Below, one piece after another: positions 25,676 through 35,497 of a DNA stretch of 64,000 nt. The stretch lies in NCBI GenBank assembly GCA_002507565.1, contig MOXJ01000002.1, positions 84,265-148,264 of the forward strand. The letters are read 5' to 3'. This stretch comes from Candidatus Reconcilbacillus cellulovorans. GTDB lineage: Bacteria > Bacillota > Bacilli > Paenibacillales > Reconciliibacillaceae. Every line of letters begins with the position of its first letter. The stretch's first letter is position 1. The position numbers were made by a program, and so were the translations under genes. The notes beneath the pieces are model-generated. The model did not search any database and was not told the origin of the DNA. It saw nothing but the letters and a program-made list of their open reading frames with translations.

Positions 25676-26845
25676 TTATGCCCGAACTTCCTTCGTTCGC
25701 ATCCGGTCGAGCCATACCGCCAGCACGAGAATCGCGCCTTTGACGATCTGCTGCCAGAACGACTCGACGTTGAGGATGCTCATGCCGTTGTCGAGCGACG
25801 CCATGACGAGCGCACCGACGAGCACGCCCCGGACCGTGCCGCGGCCGCCCATCAGGCTTGTGCCGCCGATGACGCACGCGGCGATCGCGTCGAGCTCGTA
25901 CATCGTGCCAGAGCTGATCGTCGCGGCGTTCAACCGAGCCGTCTGCAGGATGCCGGCGAGGGCGGCCGCAGCGCCGCTCAATACGAACACTGCAAGCACA
26001 CGGCGACGCACCGGAATGCCGGACAAACGCGCCGCCTCAACGTTTCCGCCGACCGCATAGACATGTCTGCCGAAAACGGATTTCCCGGCCAGCAATGCGA
26101 TCATCCCGGCCAATACGGCGACGCCGAGAAAAGGTACCGGAACGCCTTTATAAGCGTTCGTGACGGCGGCGATCCCGAAAAACAACGCCGCATACAGCGC
26201 CGATCGCCCGAGGTCGACGACGGCAGGATTCGGTTCGAACCCGTTTTTGATCGACGCGCGCCGGCTCGTCCACACGAACAGGGCTGCGGTCGCCGAACAG
26301 ACGGCGGCAAGCGTCCAACCGACCGCCTCCGGCAAATACGACTGTCCGATCGCCAGAAAATCGCGGCGGAGCGGCGCGACCGTCTGCCCGTCGGTAATGC
26401 CGATCAGCGCCCCGCGGAACGCCATCATCCCGCCCAACGTCACGATAAACGCGGGCACGGCGCGGTACGCAACCCACCATCCCTGCAAAAATCCGATCGC
26501 CACGCCGGCCAAAAGCGTGACGACGACGGCAGGCGCGGTTGGCCAACCCGCCCATAGCTGCAAAATCGCGGCGATGCCGCCCGTCAATCCGACGATCGAC
26601 CCGACGGACAAATCGATATGCCCGGAGACGATGACGAGCAACATGCCGACGGCCAATATCGCCGTCACCGACGTCTGGACGAGCAGATTGGACAAGTTGC
26701 GCGGCGTCAGAAACGAATCGCTGAGCAACGCGAACAGCGTCCAAATGCCGGCCAATGCCAGCACCATGGTGAAGATGCGGTCGTCCGCGGAAGGTTTGCG
26801 GCCGATCGAACGGATCGGCTGAATCGAACGGATCGCGCCGATCAT
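25676..26845 (-). CDS. xylH: D-xylose ABC transporter permease
   Basis: A 389-residue permease of the ribose/xylose (XylH/RbsC) family with about ten membrane helices. Typical stretches are [32 protein letters not shown] and [20 protein letters not shown] at 26845 overlaps the stop of xylG (ATGA), a mark of coupled translation. It completes the xylF-xylG-xylH import system. The longer in-frame extension covers the ATPase gene on the same strand in another frame and is not real. Confidence 0.9.
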   Translation of the reverse strand: MIGAIRSIQPIRSIGRKPSADDRIFTMVLALAGIWTLFALLSDSFLTPRNLSNLLVQTSVTAILAVGMLLVIVSGHIDLSVGSIVGLTGGIAAILQLWAGWPTAPAVVVTLLAGVAIGFLQGWWVAYRAVPAFIVTLGGMMAFRGALIGITDGQTVAPLRRDFLAIGQSYLPEAVGWTLAAVCSATAALFVWTSRRASIKNGFEPNPAVVDLGRSALYAALFFGIAAVTNAYKGVPVPFLGVAVLAGMIALLAGKSVFGRHVYAVGGNVEAARLSGIPVRRRVLAVFVLSGAAAALAGILQTARLNAATISSGTMYELDAIAACVIGGTSLMGGRGTVRGVLVGALVMASLDNGMSILNVESFWQQIVKGAILVLAVWLDRMRTKEVRA

Positions 26846-28380
26846 GCCGGCATCCCCCCCGCCGCCAGACGCATGACGGCTTCCTGCGTCGCCTCGCCGC
26901 GGTGCAATTCGCCGACAAGCCGTCCTTCCCGCATGACCAGCACCCGATCGCTCATGCCGAGCACCTCCGGCAGCTCGGAAGAAATCAACACGACAGCCGC
27001 CCCGTCGCGCGCGAATCGCCGGACGAGCCGATAAATCTCGTATTTCGCCCCGACGTCGACGCCGCGCGTCGGCTCGTCCAAAACCAGCACGCGCGGCCGC
27101 GTCAGCAAGGCGCGCGCGAGCAACACTTTTTGTTGGTTGCCGCCGCTGAGCGTCAAGACGGGAGAATCGAACGACGGCAAACGAATCTGGAAAAGTTCTG
27201 CATATTCCCGCGCGGCCGCCCCTTCCTCGCGTGTGCGGATCAAGCCGAACCGCGCGAACCGCCCGATTGAGGCCAGCGTCATGTTCGCGCGCACGTTCAT
27301 CGTCGGCACGAGGCCGTACCGCTTCCGGTCTTCCGTCACCAGCGCGATGCCCGAGGCGATCGCCTCCTGCGGCGACCGCACGGAACACGGCCGGCCGCCG
27401 ACGTACATGTTCCCCGTGGCGCGATCGCCGAAGGCGCCGAACAGACTCATCGCCAACTCCGTCCGCCCCGAACCCATCAAGCCGGCGATGCCGACGACTT
27501 CGCCGGCTCGCACTTCGAACCCGACGTCGCGCACGCAATAACCTCCCGGCCGACCGGGATCGCGGACCGACCAGCGTTCGACGCAAAACGCGACTTCGCC
27601 GACGCCGCCTTCCGGCGGAGGAAACCGTTCGGTCAGCTCGCGGCCAACCATCATCGCGATGACGCGATCTTCCGTCAGCCCGCCGGCCGGATGCGTGCCG
27701 ACCGTCCTGCCGTCGCGCAGGACGGTAACGGTGTCGGCGATTCGAAACACTTCGCCGAGCCGGTGGGAAATATAAAGACACGTCACGCCTTCGCCTTTCA
27801 ACTGAATGAGCATGCGGTGCAGCCGCTCCGTCTCGGCTTCCGTCAGCGCCGCCGTAGGTTCGTCCAAAATGAGGATCGAAGCGCGTTTCGACAGCGCCTT
27901 GGCGATTTCGACGAGCTGCTGCTTGCCGACGCCGAGCAGGCCGACCTTTTCGCGCGGGTCGACGTCGGACAGGCCGACCTTTTCCAGCCAGAATCTTGCC
28001 GTCGCGTACGTCTCCGCGCGCCGTATCAGCCCCGCACGGACCCGTTCGTGGCCGAGCAGCAGATTGTCGGCGACCGACAGTTCGCGGACGAGCGCCAGTT
28101 CCTGGTGAATGATGGCGACTCCGGCCCGTTCCGCGTCGCGGATCGACCGGAACGCGCAGTCGACGCCGCCGATGCGGATGACGCCCTCGTAGGTACCTAC
28201 GGGGTAATAGCCGCTCAAAATTTTCATGAGCGTCGACTTGCCGGCGCCGTTTTCGCCGCAAATCGCGTGAATTTCACCGCGACGGGCGCGCAGTGTCACC
28301 CGGTCGAGCGCCCGCACGCCCGGAAACGTTTTCGTGATGTCGACCATTTCAAGCGCCGTTTCGCCGCCGTTTGCGCTCAC
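26842..28380 (-). CDS. xylG: D-xylose ABC transporter ATP-binding protein (double ATPase)
   Basis: A 512-residue protein made of two ABC domains in tandem, as in XylG/RbsA. The first has GENGAGKST, a degenerate LGVGKQQ signature and ILDEPTAAL; the second has [17 protein letters not shown] and LDEPTRGVD. The GTG at 28380 follows AAGGAGGCATTTCGGCC; upstream sequence is unrelated low complexity. It energises the XylH channel. Overlaps xylH by 4 bp. Confidence 0.93.
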   Translation of the reverse strand: MSANGGETALEMVDITKTFPGVRALDRVTLRARRGEIHAICGENGAGKSTLMKILSGYYPVGTYEGVIRIGGVDCAFRSIRDAERAGVAIIHQELALVRELSVADNLLLGHERVRAGLIRRAETYATARFWLEKVGLSDVDPREKVGLLGVGKQQLVEIAKALSKRASILILDEPTAALTEAETERLHRMLIQLKGEGVTCLYISHRLGEVFRIADTVTVLRDGRTVGTHPAGGLTEDRVIAMMVGRELTERFPPPEGGVGEVAFCVERWSVRDPGRPGGYCVRDVGFEVRAGEVVGIAGLMGSGRTELAMSLFGAFGDRATGNMYVGGRPCSVRSPQEAIASGIALVTEDRKRYGLVPTMNVRANMTLASIGRFARFGLIRTREEGAAAREYAELFQIRLPSFDSPVLTLSGGNQQKVLLARALLTRPRVLVLDEPTRGVDVGAKYEIYRLVRRFARDGAAVVLISSELPEVLGMSDRVLVMREGRLVGELHRGEATQEAVMRLAAGGMPA

Positions 28381-28576
28381 GGCCGAAATGCCTCCTTCCG
28401 CCGCGCCGTCCGCCGCACGGCCGCACAAAGCCGTGCAGCCCGCCGTTTGTCGCGCCCGGCATCCGGGCTCGGGCGGCGGCCGCCCGTCTCGAGACGTCCC
28501 GTCGACCGTCCGGGCGGCCGCCACCGGTTCCGTCAGTCGGCCCCGACGCCGTTTTCGCGTGACATGCACCGGCGAT

Positions 28577-29617
28577 TTACGGCGCTTTATAGATGTCTTC
28601 CTTCTTGTGGAAACCGTCGGCCACCACCGTCTGATCGATGTTGTCCTTTGTGACCGCGATCGGTTCGAGCAGAATGGAAGGCACGTCGATCTTGCCGTTA
28701 TTCAGCTTCTGATCCGCCTGAACGGTTTGTCCCTTAGCAAGAGCGACGGCGAGTTCGGCGGCTTTTTCGGCGAGCTTCTTAACCGGTTTGTAGACGGTCA
28801 TCGTCTGCGTTCCCTGCACGATCCGCCGCAGCGCGGCAAGTTCGGCGTCCTGACCGGAAACCGGCACCTTGCCGGCAAGCCCTTGGGCGGCGAGGGCCTG
28901 AACGACGCCCCCGGCGGTGCCGTCGTTGGCGGCGATGACCGCGTCGATCCGGTTGTTGTTCGCTGTCAAGGCGTTTTCCATGTTTTTGAGCGCGTTGTTG
29001 GGCTGCCAGTCTTTCGTCCACTGGTCGTAAACGATGCGGATGTCGCCGCGGTCGATATACGGCTTCAACACGTTCATATGCCCTTGCTTGAACAGATGGG
29101 CGTTGTTATCCGTATCCGCGCCCTCGATCAGCGCGTAGTTGCCTTTCGGCACAAGTTTGACGATCGCTTCCGCTTGCATTTCGCCGACGCGCACGTTGTC
29201 GAACGAGATGTACAGGTCGACGTCGCTGTTAGTGATCAGCCGGTCATAGGCGATGACGGGAATGTTCGCGGCTTTCGCTTTTTCGACGATGGCCGCGGAA
29301 GCGCTTGCGTTGTTGGGAATGACGACAAGCACGTCGACGCCCTGACTGATCAGGTTTTCCGCCTGGGCGACCTGTTTGGCATCGTCGAGGTCCGCCGACT
29401 GCACTTTCACTTCGGCGCCGAGTTCCTTGGCCTTGGCGACGAAAAAATCGCGGTCGCGCTGCCAGCGTTCTTCCTGCAACGTCGCCATCGACAGCCCGAT
29501 CGTTACGCCGCCTTCGGCTTTCTGTCCGCCTCCGCCGCTACCGGCGCAACCGGCCGCCACCGTCGCGACGGCGAAGAGCGCGGCGCAGGCGATCGTCCGC
29601 GCGTTCGGTCTCCGCAT
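28577..29617 (-). CDS. xylF: D-xylose-binding lipoprotein
   Basis: A 346-residue substrate-binding lipoprotein. The signal peptide ends in the lipobox VAAGC with C24 as the lipidated residue, followed by a Gly/Ser linker. The mature part matches XylF: GLSMATLQEERWQRDRDFF, VVIPNNASASAAIVEKAK, NNAHLFKQGHMNVL, and AANDGTAGGVVQAL. A perfect LacI-type operator sits 29 bp before the start, so this gene has its own control point downstream of the sensor genes. Confidence 0.92.
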   Translation of the reverse strand: MRRPNARTIACAALFAVATVAAGCAGSGGGGQKAEGGVTIGLSMATLQEERWQRDRDFFVAKAKELGAEVKVQSADLDDAKQVAQAENLISQGVDVLVVIPNNASASAAIVEKAKAANIPVIAYDRLITNSDVDLYISFDNVRVGEMQAEAIVKLVPKGNYALIEGADTDNNAHLFKQGHMNVLKPYIDRGDIRIVYDQWTKDWQPNNALKNMENALTANNNRIDAVIAANDGTAGGVVQALAAQGLAGKVPVSGQDAELAALRRIVQGTQTMTVYKPVKKLAEKAAELAVALAKGQTVQADQKLNNGKIDVPSILLEPIAVTKDNIDQTVVADGFHKKEDIYKAP

Positions 29618-29645
29618 CCGGTTCGTCCCCCTTCGGTTTGTGTCG

Positions 29646-29659
29646 TGGGAGCGCTCCCA
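29646..29659. promoter_or_regulatory. Palindromic LacI-family operator before xylF
   Basis: TGGGAGCGCTCCCA is a perfect 14-bp palindrome. It is identical to the CelR/CebR operator known from cellulolytic actinobacteria and close to the catabolite (cre) consensus. It lies just downstream of a possible minus-strand -10 (TACGAT near 29670), where a bound repressor would block transcription. The cognate regulator is not identified in the window. Confidence 0.7.
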
Positions 29660-29755
29660 ATGCGGATCGTACCATACCCGGCGGCGGACTTTGTTTGCGA
29701 AAATCCGGATTTTTTTGCCGGTTTTTCGACTGAGTGCGAAAGAGTCCTTCCGTCT

Positions 29756-31414
29756 TTATCCGTCTTTTTTTGCGGTTTTGGCGTAATGGGCGGGCGAAAC
29801 GCCGACCGTCCGGCGAAAAATGCGCGCAAAATAGTCGGGATCGCGGTAGCCGACGGCGTACGCCGTTTCCTTGACCGACCGGCCGCGTTCGAGCTCCCGC
29901 CGCGCCGCCTCGATACGGACGCGCGTCAGCGCGCCGACGAACGTCCCTCCGCACGCTTCCCGGAACAGCCGGCAAAAATGACTCGGGCTCAGCCCGAAAC
30001 GCCCCGCCGCTTCCTCAAGGCGGACGTCGTCGGCGTAATGTTCGCGGATGTAGTTCATGGCCGATTCCGCGAACGCACGAAGGCGGGCCTCTCGGCCGGC
30101 TCCGCTTTCGACCTTCGCGCCCCCAAGGCGCGAAAGCCGGCGAATGGATTGTTCCACAGCGGCTCTCCAGGCATTGATGTCGGCGGACGACCCGAACGGC
30201 GGCAAGGCGGCGGCGTCGCCGAACGCGTGGACGAGGACGGCGGCCAGCGCGACGAACGCGTCCCGGGCGGTCAGTCCCGCCTTACCCTGCCATTCGGCGA
30301 AAGCGTCGGCGCAGGAGTGAAGTGCCTCGGCCTCGTCGCCGGCGCGAATCGCGCCGATCATGCGAAGCATCGGTGCAACCGGGCCGTTTTCGTCCGTCGC
30401 GACGCCGCCTTCGCTCGCGACGAGCACCGTTTCGCCGTGAAAAACTCGGCGCCGGGCAAGAACGACGGCGTCGCCGAACGACAGCGGCAATTCGGCGGGA
30501 TCGCGGACGATGCGGCCGGCCGTCAGGCGGACGGAGAAGCCCGGCAGCGCCTTGCGCAAACGCGCGGCCAAATCCGTCAGGGCCTCCGCGCGGGCGTCGC
30601 GATGAGCGGCCGTGCCGACCGCGTCTTGCAAGTCGCCCGCGGCGCGTACAGCGACGGCGGCATCGGCGGCGACGGCAACGATAGCGGCGACGGCGGCGAT
30701 GGAACCGTCCGCGGAAGCCGCGTCCGCCGACGCGCCGACGGCGACCGCCCGGCTCGCGGTGCGCCGAACGACGACCGGCATGATCCCCGCGGCGAAACAG
30801 CCGGTCCAAACCGAGTTCCACGCCTTGAGCGTCGCGATCGCTTTCTCCGCCTGCAGCGGCGACGGCTCGGGTTCCAGGCAAACGGCCAGTGCGTAGCCTT
30901 CTTCGCCGGGTTCGAATACGTCCGCCACCTCGGAAGGCGGCCTGCCGGCAAGCAGGTCGGCGACGAGCTGCCGCTCGGCCAGCGGCGACAGCCGCCCGAT
31001 CCGGTCGAGCAGCCGCCACCTTTCCTCTTCGCGTTGCCGTTCGCGCTCGACGGCTTCGGCGGCCCTGCGGATGCTTTCGGCGATGTCCGTCGGCGAACTC
31101 GGCTTCAGAATGTAATCGGTGACGCCGAGCCGGATCGCTTCCTGCGCGTATTCGAACGTGTCGTACGCCGACACGAGAATGAAACGAACGCGCGGATGAC
31201 GCCCGCGAATTTCGCGAATCGCCGCCAGACCGTCGATGCCCGGCATTTTGATGTCGACCGTCATCAGGTCGGGGCGATGTTCGTCCGCCAGTGCGATCGC
31301 TTGCCGGCCGTTCGCCGCCTCGGCCGCCACCTCGACGCCGGGAACATGCTGTTCCACGATGCGCCGCAGCGCAAGCCGTTCGATCGGTTCGTCGTCGCAA
31401 ATGACCAGTTTCAC
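29756..31414 (-). CDS. YesN/AraC-type response regulator of the xylose system
   Basis: A 552-residue two-component regulator. The receiver domain has D7, D8, phospho-acceptor D54 (TVDIKMPG), S82 and K104. The C-terminal end is an AraC DNA-binding domain with two helix-turn-helix units (EEAAGRFGLSPSHFCRLF and VKETAYAVGYRDPDYFARIF). The middle is poorly conserved and holds an Ala/Val-rich stretch at about 220-260. GTG at 31414 behind GGAGGG. With the kinase and binding protein upstream it should control xylFGH. Confidence 0.88.
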   Translation of the reverse strand: MKLVICDDEPIERLALRRIVEQHVPGVEVAAEAANGRQAIALADEHRPDLMTVDIKMPGIDGLAAIREIRGRHPRVRFILVSAYDTFEYAQEAIRLGVTDYILKPSSPTDIAESIRRAAEAVERERQREEERWRLLDRIGRLSPLAERQLVADLLAGRPPSEVADVFEPGEEGYALAVCLEPEPSPLQAEKAIATLKAWNSVWTGCFAAGIMPVVVRRTASRAVAVGASADAASADGSIAAVAAIVAVAADAAVAVRAAGDLQDAVGTAAHRDARAEALTDLAARLRKALPGFSVRLTAGRIVRDPAELPLSFGDAVVLARRRVFHGETVLVASEGGVATDENGPVAPMLRMIGAIRAGDEAEALHSCADAFAEWQGKAGLTARDAFVALAAVLVHAFGDAAALPPFGSSADINAWRAAVEQSIRRLSRLGGAKVESGAGREARLRAFAESAMNYIREHYADDVRLEEAAGRFGLSPSHFCRLFREACGGTFVGALTRVRIEAARRELERGRSVKETAYAVGYRDPDYFARIFRRTVGVSPAHYAKTAKKDG

Positions 31415-31443
31415 GGTCTTTCTTCCCTCCTTCTGCAGATGTT

Positions 31444-32898
31444 TCAGGCGGCAGGCGATCCGTGCGCGCCCATCGGCACGCAAAGGACGACGACCGTGCC
31501 GCCTTCGGCAGGGGCCTCGATGCACCATGACGCGCGCCCTTGATAAAAAAGCGACAGACGTCTCCAGACATTCGACAGCCCGAGTCCGGTCGAGTGGCCG
31601 CGCCGCTCCGGAACGGCGAAGGACGCATTCCCGCCGGCGCCCGTCGTCCGGACGCTTCCGCCCGCTTTTACCGGAAACGCATCCGCACCGCTGTCCCGCA
31701 CTTCGATATGACACCACCCGTCGTCGGCATACACGCGCACCGAGACGGAACAAGGTCCCTCGAATTTTTCCACGCCGTGAATGAAAGCGTTTTCTATCAG
31801 CGGTTGAAGCGTCAAATTCGGCAACGGAACGGACAAACATGCCTCTTCGACTTCGACGAACGTTCGGACGCGGTCGCCGAAACGCTTTTCCTGGATGCGG
31901 AAATAGCGGCGCGCCTGCTCGATTTCGTCGGCAACCGTCGCCGCGCCGTCGGGCTTGCGCAGACTGTAGCGCAGCATCGCCGAGACGGTCTGGATCAAGT
32001 CGTTCGTCTCTTCGGCGCCTTCGAGATAGGCCATTTTGGAGATCGTATTCAGCGTGTTGAAAAGAAAATGGGGATTGATCTGGCTTTGTAAGCTTCTCAG
32101 CTCGGCTTCCTGCAGCTGGCGCCGAATTTCGGCCTGCTCGCGGATGGCGCGCACATGTTCTCTCAAGCCGCGTTTCATGACGTTAAACGCATGGGCGAGC
32201 GTGCGGATTTCGTCGCGCGACGAGACGAGCACGTCGTCGCCGCCGAAATCGCCGCGGCCGATCCGTTTCGCCTCCCGCTCCAGAAGACGGATCGGGCCGG
32301 TCAACCGCTCTGCGAACACCGCCATGACGAAAGCGGCCGTGCACGCGGTCGCGACGGCAAACCACAGCAAAAACCGGCGAAAGTCGTCGTTGCGTTTCTG
32401 GAGTCTTTCGTACAGGCGCGTATACTGAGTCAGCGCGCTGTCCGTCAGATCGAACGTCGTTTCCTTGATAAATTCAGCAATTTTGGAAAGTTCCTGATAT
32501 GACGCGGTATAGGCTTCGATCCGGTCTTCGCGGTAATAGGTCAGAAACAGATCGGACTGGCGCAAAAAATCATCGATCATGCGGCCGTAATTGCGGACGA
32601 CCAGCGGCGGAAACGCCGGTTCGACGGCGGACAAGCCGGCGCGCTTCTGCAGCAGCTCGGCGTAGACGATCTGGAATTCCGCCTCGGCCCGCTCGGACGG
32701 CCGATTCATAAACTCCGTCAACGTCGCCAACATGCGGTGAACATCGCCGGAGACGCCGTTGAGCAACAACAGGCGTCGCACGATCCGGTCGTATTCGCGT
32801 TCCGTCGCTTCTTTTCCGGCATAGACGAAAACAGTCGCAGCGCCCATCCAGAGCGACAGACAGGCGAAAAAGACGAGCAGCTTCGTGCGGATGCGCAC
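31444..32898 (-). CDS. LytS/YesM-type sensor histidine kinase
   Basis: A 484-residue membrane kinase. Helix 1 is near residues 5-25; an outside helical sensor region (about 30-170) leads to helix 2 near 175-195, then a HAMP linker. The His-kinase box is QINPHFLFNTLN, and the ATPase domain has NLTLQPLIENAF and GLGLSNVWRRL. The GTG at 32898 is preferred to the one at 32907 because AGAGGGTG is then at proper distance. It lies between a binding protein and an AraC-type regulator, as in the XylFII-LytS-YesN three-component system of Clostridium. Confidence 0.88.
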   Translation of the reverse strand: MRIRTKLLVFFACLSLWMGAATVFVYAGKEATEREYDRIVRRLLLLNGVSGDVHRMLATLTEFMNRPSERAEAEFQIVYAELLQKRAGLSAVEPAFPPLVVRNYGRMIDDFLRQSDLFLTYYREDRIEAYTASYQELSKIAEFIKETTFDLTDSALTQYTRLYERLQKRNDDFRRFLLWFAVATACTAAFVMAVFAERLTGPIRLLEREAKRIGRGDFGGDDVLVSSRDEIRTLAHAFNVMKRGLREHVRAIREQAEIRRQLQEAELRSLQSQINPHFLFNTLNTISKMAYLEGAEETNDLIQTVSAMLRYSLRKPDGAATVADEIEQARRYFRIQEKRFGDRVRTFVEVEEACLSVPLPNLTLQPLIENAFIHGVEKFEGPCSVSVRVYADDGWCHIEVRDSGADAFPVKAGGSVRTTGAGGNASFAVPERRGHSTGLGLSNVWRRLSLFYQGRASWCIEAPAEGGTVVVLCVPMGAHGSPAA

Positions 32899-32913
32899 GG
32901 CGGTCACCCTCTT

Positions 32914-33996
32914 TTACCCGTCGGCGTCTGCGGCGCCCGCGTCCGTCGCGATCGCGCCCGTCGCGCCTATCTTCGTTGCATCCGCGTTCGTTGCCTCCGT
33001 ACCGCCCGAGTCCGCTCCGTCGGACGCCGGTCCTCTAGAGGATACTTCCTTGGCCGTCAAAATACGGGTCGCCGTATAGTAATTCGACTCCAGCCGCTCG
33101 TTCCGGGCGGCGCGCAACAAGAGCTCGACGCCGTCGTAACCCATCCGGTACGGTTCCTGGACGACCGTCGCGGCGATGACGCCCTTGCGCATCCATTCGA
33201 TCGTTTCCGGCAGGTCGTCGAACGCAAGAATGAACACGTCCCGGCGGCCCCGGCCGGAAACGACTTGCGCCATCGCCGTGCCGTCCAGGGCGCTGGCGCC
33301 GAACAGCGCATTGATTTCCGGATAGCGGTTGAGAAGCAGGGCGGTTTTCTCGATCGCCCGCACGCGGCTGATGTTGGACGACTCGACGGCGACGATCCGC
33401 ATCCCGGAAAACGGGCGAATGGCGTCTTCGAAACCTTTTAGCCGTTGTTTCATATTGGTTGCTTCGAAACTGCCGGTCACGACGCCGATACGGGCGACGC
33501 CGCCGGTCGCCTGCGCCATGAACCGACCGGCCTGGACGCCGGCGAGATAGTTGTCGCTGCCGACGTAGGCCAGGCGTTTCGATGTCGGCGCGTCGGTGTC
33601 GATCGTCACGACCGGCACGCCGCGTTCGATCGCCTTGTCGATGACGGGGCGGAACGTCGTCTCGTCGAGCCCCTGCGTCAAAATGCCGTCGACGCCGGCG
33701 GAGACGGATCGCTCGATCAGGCGGATATGCCGTTCCATGTTCGCCTCGACGGGGCCTAGAAATTCGACCGCCCCGCCGTGCGCGGCCGCAGCGTCGGCCG
33801 CACCGCGGTAGACGACGCGCCAGTACGGGTTGTTGACGTCTTGGGCGATCAGAACGAAATGAAACGCGGGGTCGGGCTCCTTTTGCCCGCTGGGCTCCAC
33901 GTCGCGGACCGACCAGAGGCGAAAGCCGTAATAGACGGCCGGCATCCACGAAACGACCACGGCGGCGAACAGGACGAGCGTCGCGCGCGGTTTCAC
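32914..33996 (-). CDS. Membrane-anchored sugar-binding sensor (XylFII-like)
   Basis: A 360-residue periplasmic-binding-fold protein with one N-terminal membrane anchor (about 7-27) and no lipobox. VLIAQDVNNPYWRVVYRGA, VDGILTQGLDE, VVTIDTDAPTSKRLAYVGSD and NYLAGVQAGRFMA are typical of the ribose/xylose-binding family. The last 35 residues are an Ala/Asp/Thr-rich tail. Being anchored and next to the kinase, it probably presents bound xylose to the kinase rather than to the transporter. GTG at 33996 behind GGAGGTCGAG. gatB ends 37 bp upstream. Confidence 0.82.
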   Translation of the reverse strand: MKPRATLVLFAAVVVSWMPAVYYGFRLWSVRDVEPSGQKEPDPAFHFVLIAQDVNNPYWRVVYRGAADAAAAHGGAVEFLGPVEANMERHIRLIERSVSAGVDGILTQGLDETTFRPVIDKAIERGVPVVTIDTDAPTSKRLAYVGSDNYLAGVQAGRFMAQATGGVARIGVVTGSFEATNMKQRLKGFEDAIRPFSGMRIVAVESSNISRVRAIEKTALLLNRYPEINALFGASALDGTAMAQVVSGRGRRDVFILAFDDLPETIEWMRKGVIAATVVQEPYRMGYDGVELLLRAARNERLESNYYTATRILTAKEVSSRGPASDGADSGGTEATNADATKIGATGAIATDAGAADADG

Positions 33997-34033
33997 GAAA
34001 CTCGACCTCCATCGCGGACGACGGCCGCCGCGA

Positions 34034-35497
34034 TCAAGGTTGCTGCAGCCGTTCCTTGAGCAGCCGGTTGACGAGCGCGGGATTCGCCTTGCCTTTTGTC
34101 TCTTTCATCACTTGGCCGACGAGGAAACCAAGCGCCTTCTCTTTGCCCGATCGGTAGTCGGCGACCGACTGCGGATTGGCGGCGATCACCCGGTCGACAG
34201 CCTCGCGGATGGCGTTTTCGTCGGTAATCTGGACGAGTCCTTCCTCTTCGACGATCTGTTTGGGACGTTGGCCGGTTTCTAACATCTTACGGAAAATGTT
34301 TTTGGCGATCTTGCCGCTGATCGTGCCGGCGTCGATCAGGCCGAGCAGTTCGCCGAGCATCTCGCCGGTAATCGGCACGTCGGTGATCTCCAGACGGTTC
34401 GCGTTCAGGTAGCCGAGCAATTCGACCATGATCCAGTTCGCCGCCGCCTTTGCGTCGTTCGTATGCTTGAGCGATTCCTCGAACAGATCGGCGAGCCGTT
34501 TCGACGACGTCAGGACGCCGGCGTCGTAGGCGGACAACCCGTAATCGCGCATGTACCGCGCCTTGCGCGCGTCGGGAAGCTCGGGGATTTCGGCACGAAT
34601 TTTTTCCTTCCATGCCTCGTCGATCCGGATCGCGACCAAGTCGGGATCGGGAAAATACCGGTAGTCGTGCGCCTCTTCTTTCGTGCGCATTGCGACCGTC
34701 TTGCCGGACGCCTCGTCCCAGCGGCGCGTTTCCTGAACCACGACGCCGCCGCGGTCGAGAATGTCGGCCTGGCGGCGCTCCTCATACTCAAGACCGCGCT
34801 GGACGCTGCGGAACGAGTTCATGTTCTTAATCTCGATCTTGGCGCCGAATTCCCGTTGGCCCCATGGACGGAGGCTGATGTTGGCGTCGCAGCGCAGCGA
34901 TCCTTCCTCCATCTTGACGTCGGACACTTCGCAATACAGCATGACGGCGCGCAGTTTTTCCAGGAAGACGCGCGCCTCCTCCGGCGACCGCAAGTCCGGC
35001 TCGGACACGATTTCGATCAGCGGCGTGCCGGCGCGGTTGAAATCGACGAGCGAGGCGACGCCGCCGGGCGCGTGGATCAGCTTACCGGCGTCCTCCTCCA
35101 GATGGACGCGCGTGATGCCGATCCGCTTCGTCACGCCGTCCACCTCGATCTCCACCCAGCCGCTGCGACCGATCGGGTTGTCGTATTGCGAAATTTGATA
35201 AGCTTTCGGAAGATCAGGGTAAAAATAATTCTTCCTGTCGAACTTGCACACCGACGCAATTTCGCAATTGAGCGCCATCGCTGCTTTTATCGCGTATTCG
35301 ACCGCCTTGCGGTTGACGACCGGCAAGACACCGGGATGACCAAGGCAGATCGGGCACGTGTTCGTATTGGGAGGGGCGCCGAACGACGTCGCGCACCCGC
35401 AAAAAATTTTACTGCGCGTGTGCAGTTCGACATGGACTTCGAGTCCGATGACGGTTTCGTATTTTTTCGCCGTCGCGTCCGCAGTCGCACCGATCAC
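34034..35497 (-). CDS. gatB: Glu-tRNA(Gln)/Asp-tRNA(Asn) amidotransferase subunit B
   Basis: A 487-residue subunit of GatCAB, which converts Glu-tRNA(Gln) to Gln-tRNA(Gln). It shows [18 protein letters not shown] near the start, the zinc cysteines around CPICLGHPG, and the C-terminal YqeY-like tail domain. GTG at 35497 behind GGGAGG overlaps the gatA stop by 4 bp. Last of gatC-gatA-gatB. Confidence 0.95.
   Translation of the reverse strand: MIGATADATAKKYETVIGLEVHVELHTRSKIFCGCATSFGAPPNTNTCPICLGHPGVLPVVNRKAVEYAIKAAMALNCEIASVCKFDRKNYFYPDLPKAYQISQYDNPIGRSGWVEIEVDGVTKRIGITRVHLEEDAGKLIHAPGGVASLVDFNRAGTPLIEIVSEPDLRSPEEARVFLEKLRAVMLYCEVSDVKMEEGSLRCDANISLRPWGQREFGAKIEIKNMNSFRSVQRGLEYEERRQADILDRGGVVVQETRRWDEASGKTVAMRTKEEAHDYRYFPDPDLVAIRIDEAWKEKIRAEIPELPDARKARYMRDYGLSAYDAGVLTSSKRLADLFEESLKHTNDAKAAANWIMVELLGYLNANRLEITDVPITGEMLGELLGLIDAGTISGKIAKNIFRKMLETGQRPKQIVEEEGLVQITDENAIREAVDRVIAANPQSVADYRSGKEKALGFLVGQVMKETKGKANPALVNRLLKERLQQP

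Noticed and set aside
28334..31543. A 1069-codon open frame on the plus strand
   Set aside because: It is the antisense of xylF and the response regulator. It has no ribosome site, is Arg/His-rich, and shows no family motif. Long antisense frames are expected at this GC content.
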